Shown here piece after piece: positions 59,711 through 64,000 of a stretch of DNA of 64,000 nt. The notes beneath the pieces were generated by a model, which ran no database searches, had not been told where the DNA came from, and was given only the letters and a program-made list of their open reading frames with translations. Position 1 is the first letter of the stretch. Every line of letters starts with the position of its first letter. A program made the position numbers and the translations under genes. Origin of the DNA: Clostridium sp. (GTDB taxonomy: Bacteria; Bacillota; Clostridia; Clostridiales; Clostridiaceae); contig NZ_JARIDH010000042.1 of the NCBI RefSeq assembly GCF_029267215.1, positions 62,001-126,000 of the forward strand, written 5' to 3'.

Positions 59711-60388
59711 TTAAGATTTCTTTCCACAGCCTGAGCATGTGCTACAATTATGTTCTAAACATTTAGCTTTTGAACCTTCTTTTTCTGCTTTCTTTATATT
59801 TCTATAATTTAAGAAAGTCATTAATGAGCCTAAAGTTAAGAAGGCACCAGGTGCTAAAATCATTATAGTAGCTGGCTTAAAACTACTTGGCATAATACTC
59901 ATTCCTAAAAAAGTACCAGCTCCTAATATTTCTCTAAATGTTCCTATTGAGAAAAGAGCAATTGTAAAACCTATTCCCATTCCAATTGCATCAAATATTG
60001 AAGGAATAACTGGATTTTTTGATGCATAAGCTTCTGCACGTCCTAATATTACACAGTTAACGACTATAAGCGGAATAAATATTCCAAGTGATTTATAAAG
60101 TGATTGAACATAGGCATTCATAAGCATATCAACTATTGTAACAAATGAAGCTATGATAACAATATAAGCTGGTATTCTTATTTTACTTGGAATAAATTTT
60201 CTTAAAGCCGATATTATCATATTAGAAAATACTAAAACAATTGTAGAGGCAATTCCCATACCTACTGCATTTTCTACACTTGAAGTAACTGCAAGTGTAG
60301 GACACATAGCTAACACTTGAACAAATATTGGATTTTCACTAACTATACCATTTTTTAATCTTTCAAATAAAATCTTCACCTTTTTCAC
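59711..60388 (-). CDS. rnfE: Rnf complex membrane subunit RnfE
   Basis: 225 residues, six helices, NPIFVQVLAMCPTLAVTSS near the start and IVVNCVILGRAEAYA, the RnfE/NqrD pattern. The C-terminus is unusual: CLEHNCSTCSGCGKKS adds four cysteines, a possible metal-binding tail. Confidence 0.93.
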   Translation of the reverse strand: MKKVKILFERLKNGIVSENPIFVQVLAMCPTLAVTSSVENAVGMGIASTIVLVFSNMIISALRKFIPSKIRIPAYIVIIASFVTIVDMLMNAYVQSLYKSLGIFIPLIVVNCVILGRAEAYASKNPVIPSIFDAIGMGIGFTIALFSIGTFREILGAGTFLGMSIMPSSFKPATIMILAPGAFLTLGSLMTFLNYRNIKKAEKEGSKAKCLEHNCSTCSGCGKKS

Positions 60389-60392
60389 CTCA

Positions 60393-61430
60393 TTAATTTC
60401 CTAAATTATTATTATAAAAATTAAGTACATTTGTAACTCCTTTTATAATAGCCATAGAACTTTTAGTAGCTCCTGTTATGGCATCAACATTTAGTACTTC
60501 TCCATAAACACTCATATCAATTTCTTCTGTATTTTCTTTAATATTTGTCTTATCTAATGCTGATATTCCAATAAATTCATTTAAAAATTCTTCTTGTTCA
60601 ATAAGATCTCCAAGACCAGCTGTTTCTTTATGATTTATTATTTGAACACCAGTTATTATTCCTTCTAAAGAAAGACCAACTCCAAAAGTTATAGGATTAT
60701 CTTTATACATTCCAACCTGACTTCCTTCTATAGCATATCCAACTTCTCTTCCATCTTTAGAAACTAAATAAACTTTATTTATACCTTCTTCTAAATTTAT
60801 AGTAAGTTCTTTCATTTCACCATGAAGATTTAATTTTTTTAAGTTTAATTCTTTTACTTCTACTACTTCTTCACCTAAGATATTTCCCTTTAAAAAATTC
60901 AAAGCATCTTTAATCCCACTTAATACAGCATTTGAAGAAATAGTAGCTCCTGTTAACCCTTGAATTTCAGTATTATTTTTAGGGCTACTTTTAACAATTT
61001 TAACCTCTTCTTTTATTCCTATCCCTTTGAATTTATCTGTAAATTCTTTTTCTTCAACTCTAGCTCCAAGTCCTGGAGTTTCAGCTTGTGATAATATTTT
61101 TATTCCACTAATTTCACCTTCATTACTTATGCCTACAACCATATCAATTGCTCCATTAAAGCCTTTAGGAGAAACCTTTAAAACAAATCCTTCAGTATTA
61201 GAATCTTTTTTTGCCTCATAAACTTCAGAAACTTTAGAATCCTCTGATTTTTCAAAGGCATAATCTTCTATTTTGTTAGCATTAGGTAAAATTTCCTTTA
61301 AATCATCTGAACTTAACTTTGAATTTTGAGCTATAACCTCCTTAGTAAAATCATTAGCTACCCCTAATAAGAGACCTGCAAATGATGTTATCAAAAAAAG
61401 TATAAGTCCTAATTTTAGATTTTCCCTCAT
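60393..61430 (-). CDS. rnfG: RnfG-type subunit with two FMN-binding domains
   Basis: 345 residues, where RnfG is normally about 190-200. An N-terminal membrane anchor (8-27) is followed by one FMN-binding domain (about 70-180) with the flavin-attachment motif TGATIS (T163) and a second (about 215-342) with TGATKSS (T322). Each also has the (E/T)xPGLG/TAGLG motif. It would carry two covalent FMN groups. First gene of rnfG-E-A-B; no rnfC or rnfD lies upstream, where an alanine racemase-family gene is found. Confidence 0.85.
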   Translation of the reverse strand: MRENLKLGLILFLITSFAGLLLGVANDFTKEVIAQNSKLSSDDLKEILPNANKIEDYAFEKSEDSKVSEVYEAKKDSNTEGFVLKVSPKGFNGAIDMVVGISNEGEISGIKILSQAETPGLGARVEEKEFTDKFKGIGIKEEVKIVKSSPKNNTEIQGLTGATISSNAVLSGIKDALNFLKGNILGEEVVEVKELNLKKLNLHGEMKELTINLEEGINKVYLVSKDGREVGYAIEGSQVGMYKDNPITFGVGLSLEGIITGVQIINHKETAGLGDLIEQEEFLNEFIGISALDKTNIKENTEEIDMSVYGEVLNVDAITGATKSSMAIIKGVTNVLNFYNNNLGN

Positions 61431-61627
61431 AAATAAAATCTCCTCCTATAAATAACATAATATTTAAAAATCTAAAATCATTAGTAATCTGATTTTTTTA
61501 TCTTTAAGTTTACTAATTTACTTCCTTTGAATAATATTAGATATATGTTATTCCTTTAACATAAACTTACTTCTAAGCCTATATTAAAAGGTAGTATATT
61601 AATCTTAAAAATATTACAAAAAATAAA

Positions 61628-61663
61628 AAAACATAAGACTAAATTTGTATAGTCCTATGTTTT
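61628..61663 (-). terminator. terminator of the racemase-family gene
   Basis: 13-bp stem, one mismatch (61628-61640 with 61651-61663), T-rich tract after it on the minus strand. Confidence 0.65.
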
Positions 61664-61694
61664 TCTTTTAATTTATAATACTAAAAAGTTCTTA

Positions 61695-62747
61695 TTAATA
61701 TATATATCTTTTTTCTATGCTTGATTCAGATATTATTGGAGAAATATCTATCTTAAGTTTTGAATCCTTAGTTAAGTTTTCCATAGATATTATTGTTATG
61801 TTCATATTAGCTTTTCCAAGTATTTTAACTGGAGTGTTATTACAAAAAATCACACTTCTTTCTTTAAATCTTCTATAAACCAATCTAAATATATCATAGA
61901 ATATATTGTTTTTTATTTCTCTTGCTACTCCAAGACCATGAACATTACCACATTCTATAATTCCTATTTCCATATCTTTATCAGCTTTAAATAAACAGCC
62001 ATATCCTATATTTTGTCCTTTAGCTACTTTATAAGTATTTACTGGCTTTGCGTAATATTCATAAGTTTTCTTTATTCCTTTATTGAATCCTATGTATCCA
62101 TAAAGAACATTTCCAGCCCTTGCCCCTGTTGTGAAATCACAAGCTTTTCTAAGTTCATCATTAACTATGGCACTAGATGCCATACAATGAATAACTTTTA
62201 CTTTATCCACATATTTCTCAGCAGTATTTTTAAATACATTTATCTGATTTAAAGTATAATTTACATCTTTAGCATTATGTAAATGAGTGTATATTCCCTC
62301 TATCTCTATGTTAGGAAAATCTTTCTCCACTCTATTAATAAAATCATCTAGTCTTGATGGTTTTATTCCCATTCTATTCATACCTGTATCTACATATATA
62401 TGTACTCTTTTTTTCGTATTCTTTGGAAGTTTATCTAATATCTCTTCATTATCTAAAGTTAGTATTAGATTTTCTCTTTCATCCTTAAAATCTTCCTCTG
62501 TACATAAAGGAGAAAGTATAAGTATATCCTTATTTATATCTTTTAAAAGTAAACTTTCCTCTATGTTACCTACTGCAATTATATCAACCTTATCCTCTAT
62601 GAATTTAGCTATTTCTACACTACCTAATCCGTAAGCATCTCCTTTTATAACAGATATAAGTTTTTTGTCACCTATAAGCTTACGTATAACATTTATATTA
62701 TTTTCTATGCTTTTTAAATCAACATCACACCAAAAAAAATTACTCAT
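61695..62747 (-). CDS. alanine racemase-family protein
   Basis: 350 residues, fold-type III PLP enzyme. The PLP lysine motif reads VIKGDAYGLG (usually VxKANAYGHG), then DTGMNRMGI, GIYTHLHNA and TGARAGNVLYGY; the catalytic tyrosine motif is GYGCLFKA. Divergence at usually invariant places (GDAYGLG, and ANMNITIISM where alanine racemases have a CMDQ-type motif) makes another amino acid, or altered activity, possible. Separated from rnfG by 264 bp and a terminator. Confidence 0.75.
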   Translation of the reverse strand: MSNFFWCDVDLKSIENNINVIRKLIGDKKLISVIKGDAYGLGSVEIAKFIEDKVDIIAVGNIEESLLLKDINKDILILSPLCTEEDFKDERENLILTLDNEEILDKLPKNTKKRVHIYVDTGMNRMGIKPSRLDDFINRVEKDFPNIEIEGIYTHLHNAKDVNYTLNQINVFKNTAEKYVDKVKVIHCMASSAIVNDELRKACDFTTGARAGNVLYGYIGFNKGIKKTYEYYAKPVNTYKVAKGQNIGYGCLFKADKDMEIGIIECGNVHGLGVAREIKNNIFYDIFRLVYRRFKERSVIFCNNTPVKILGKANMNITIISMENLTKDSKLKIDISPIISESSIEKRYIY

Positions 62748-62859
62748 GCTTAATCCTCTTTCTAACTAAAATTACATTTTATATAATATCATCTTTTTAA
62801 GAATATTTGAATATAGTCATTATTTATATTAAATAATAACATAATTTCAAAGTTGTTTT

Positions 62860-62970
62860 CTACAATAAACTTTTAAAACCTAAGCTTAATAGAAACTCTA
62901 AACTGATTATTAAGATGGTCATAAAGTTCTATCTAAAATCATCAACACTAGTTTAAAACAGAACCTAAAA
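62860..62970. repeat. dispersed intergenic repeat, copy B
   Basis: Shares TTAAGATGGT and AAGTTCTATCTAAAATCA with copy A at 8905-9050, plus weaker similarity over about 110 bp (CTTTTAAAACCTA upstream; ACTAGTTTAAAA downstream, which matches the inverted left end of copy A). It lies in the gap between the racemase and SPFH genes. Confidence 0.6.
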
Positions 62971-62978
62971 TAAAAAAA

Positions 62979-62999
62979 CCTCTACTTAAAAAGTAGAGG
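62979..62999 (-). terminator. terminator of the SPFH gene
   Basis: 9-bp stem CCTCTACTT/AAGTAGAGG followed on the minus strand by seven T. Confidence 0.75.
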
Positions 63000-63089
63000 G
63001 TAAACTAAATTCCTACGTAAGCCTTATTTAAGACTCAAAAATATTATATTCTATTAAAGTATATTTTATTCATATTTTAAAATTCAAAA

Positions 63090-64000
63090 TTATTTTTTAT
63101 CTTTTTTTAACATTTCTCCAATGGCTGCTATACTTCCTAAAGAAGAAAGTGTTTCGTTTGGCAATATAAGTTTATTTGCTGGATTATTAGCCATTTCTTT
63201 TAAGGCTTCAATTTGTTTTAATGCAATTACTGTTTCATTTGTTCCAGATTCAATTATTGAAGTGTTTATTCTAGCAATGGCTGCAGCTTCTGCTTTAGAA
63301 ACCTCTTCAATAGCTTTTGCTTTACCTTCAGCTTCAAGAAGTTGAGATTCTTTCATACCTTCTGCATGTCTAATATTTGCTTCTTTTTCAGCCTCGGCTT
63401 TTAAAATCTTAGCTTGTTTCTCTGCTTCAGCTTTTGCAATCTCACTTTGTTTTAAACCTTCAGCTTGTAATATTGTAGCCCTTTTATCTCTTTCAGCTTT
63501 CATTTGCTTTTCCATGGCATCTTGTATTTCAGCAGGTGGAATTATGTTCTTAATTTCTACAGATAATATTTTTATTCCGTAAGCATCTGTAATAGAATCT
63601 ATAATAGTTAAAAGTTCTAAGTTTATTTTATCTCTTCCTGATAAAACTTCGTCTAAAGTCATATTACCTACAATATTTCTCATGTTTGTTATAGTTGAAT
63701 AAACTATACCTGATTTAAAATCTTCTATGTTATAGACTGCATCTTTTGCATTTAAAATTTTATAAAAAATAACATTATCAATTTCAATTTTAACGTTGTC
63801 TTTAGTTATAACATATTGAGGTGGTATATCTAATATTTGTTGCTTTGTTGATATTTTCTTTCTAACAAAATCAGCAAATGGGATAATTAAATGCCATCCA
63901 GGTTCTAAAATTTTACTAAATTGTCCAAAACGTTCTAATACATAAACATACCCTGTATTTACAACCTTAATTGAAGAAAGTGCTGCAAAAACTACGATTA
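63090..64000 (-). CDS. SPFH/band 7 (QmcA/stomatin-like) protein, partial
   Basis: The frame is open from the stop at 63090 to the right edge (about 303 codons), so the N-terminus lies outside the window. The internal ATG at 63683 is not the start, because the reading frame upstream continues with typical SPFH sequence (VERFGQFSKIL-type LERFGQFSKILEPGWHLIIP, TKDNVKIEIDNVIFYKI). Further on come NMRNIVGNMTLDEVLSGRD, the Ala/Glu/Lys-rich coiled coil (QMKAERDKRATILQAEG) and a C-terminal tail. Such proteins oligomerise on membrane microdomains; partner NfeD-like genes would be expected beyond the edge. Confidence 0.9.
   Translation of the reverse strand, partial: IVVFAALSSIKVVNTGYVYVLERFGQFSKILEPGWHLIIPFADFVRKKISTKQQILDIPPQYVITKDNVKIEIDNVIFYKILNAKDAVYNIEDFKSGIVYSTITNMRNIVGNMTLDEVLSGRDKINLELLTIIDSITDAYGIKILSVEIKNIIPPAEIQDAMEKQMKAERDKRATILQAEGLKQSEIAKAEAEKQAKILKAEAEKEANIRHAEGMKESQLLEAEGKAKAIEEVSKAEAAAIARINTSIIESGTNETVIALKQIEALKEMANNPANKLILPNETLSSLGSIAAIGEMLKKDKK

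Noticed and set aside
63090-63683. SPFH protein starting at the internal ATG 63683
   Set aside because: The frame upstream of this ATG stays open to the window edge and encodes typical SPFH sequence, so the ATG is internal.

Overview
The window looks like a chromosomal segment of a low-GC, strictly anaerobic Firmicute, most probably Clostridium perfringens or a very close relative. The basis is the very A+T-rich sequence with strong purine-rich ribosome binding sites, the lexA / hfq-miaA-mutL-mutS neighbourhood, pyruvate formate-lyase with its activase, a citCDEF-X-G citrate lyase locus, an archaeal-type PEP carboxylase (an enzyme known from only a few bacteria, C. perfringens among them), a FAS-II operon led by a MarR/FabT-type regulator, and Rnf subunits. 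I found no rRNA, tRNA or CRISPR array. Most genes are on the minus strand.

Layout. 1-5.4 kb: a tyrosine recombinase carrying an extra N-terminal helix-turn-helix, an acidic Cys-rich protein, lexA with an SOS box, a ribbon-helix-helix/coiled-coil protein and a PLP lyase-like protein. 5.5-11.8 kb: hfq, miaA, mutL, mutS (RNA and DNA quality control). 12-15 kb: pflA and pflB. 15.2-24.3 kb: a complete citrate fermentation island, with citC-D-E-F-X, a malic-enzyme-type decarboxylase and a citrate/2-hydroxycarboxylate carrier on the minus strand, and citG plus a SorC-type regulator divergently on the plus strand. Repeated TTTAACAT-type motifs lie in the shared promoter region. 24.4-30 kb: an accessory zone with YcxB-like membrane proteins (one frameshifted), a small lipoprotein, an IS/MITE-like inverted-repeat remnant and a broken integrase. 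30-33.4 kb: archaeal-type PEP carboxylase and miaB.

33.5-41 kb is a second accessory zone of small lipoproteins and secreted proteins, including a divergent pair of signal-peptide proteins built from repeated modules, one ending in a transglutaminase-like domain. It also holds a possible solo IS200/IS605-type right end and a 48-codon gene with a perfect ribosome binding site. 41-49 kb: GNAT acetyltransferase, ispH, cmk, a flavoprotein, an RpiR regulator, an MnmM-like methyltransferase, an RluB-type pseudouridine synthase, a TIM-barrel protein, a very Cys/Gly-rich 70-residue protein and a PadR regulator.

49-57.6 kb is a tightly packed fatty-acid operon: marR/fabT-fabH-fabD-fabG-fabF-accB-fabZ-accC-accD-accA. 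It has a consensus promoter overlapped by two palindromic operator candidates. It contains no acyl carrier protein and no enoyl-ACP reductase. 57.6-64 kb: dCMP deaminase, rnfG-E-A-B (rnfG carries two FMN-binding domains; rnfC and rnfD are absent here), an alanine racemase-family protein and a SPFH/band 7 protein cut by the right edge.

Many computed longest ORFs begin too early. Where a Shine-Dalgarno sequence lay inside the longest frame I moved the start downstream and say so. All functional calls rest on motif recognition by eye; no database search was run.
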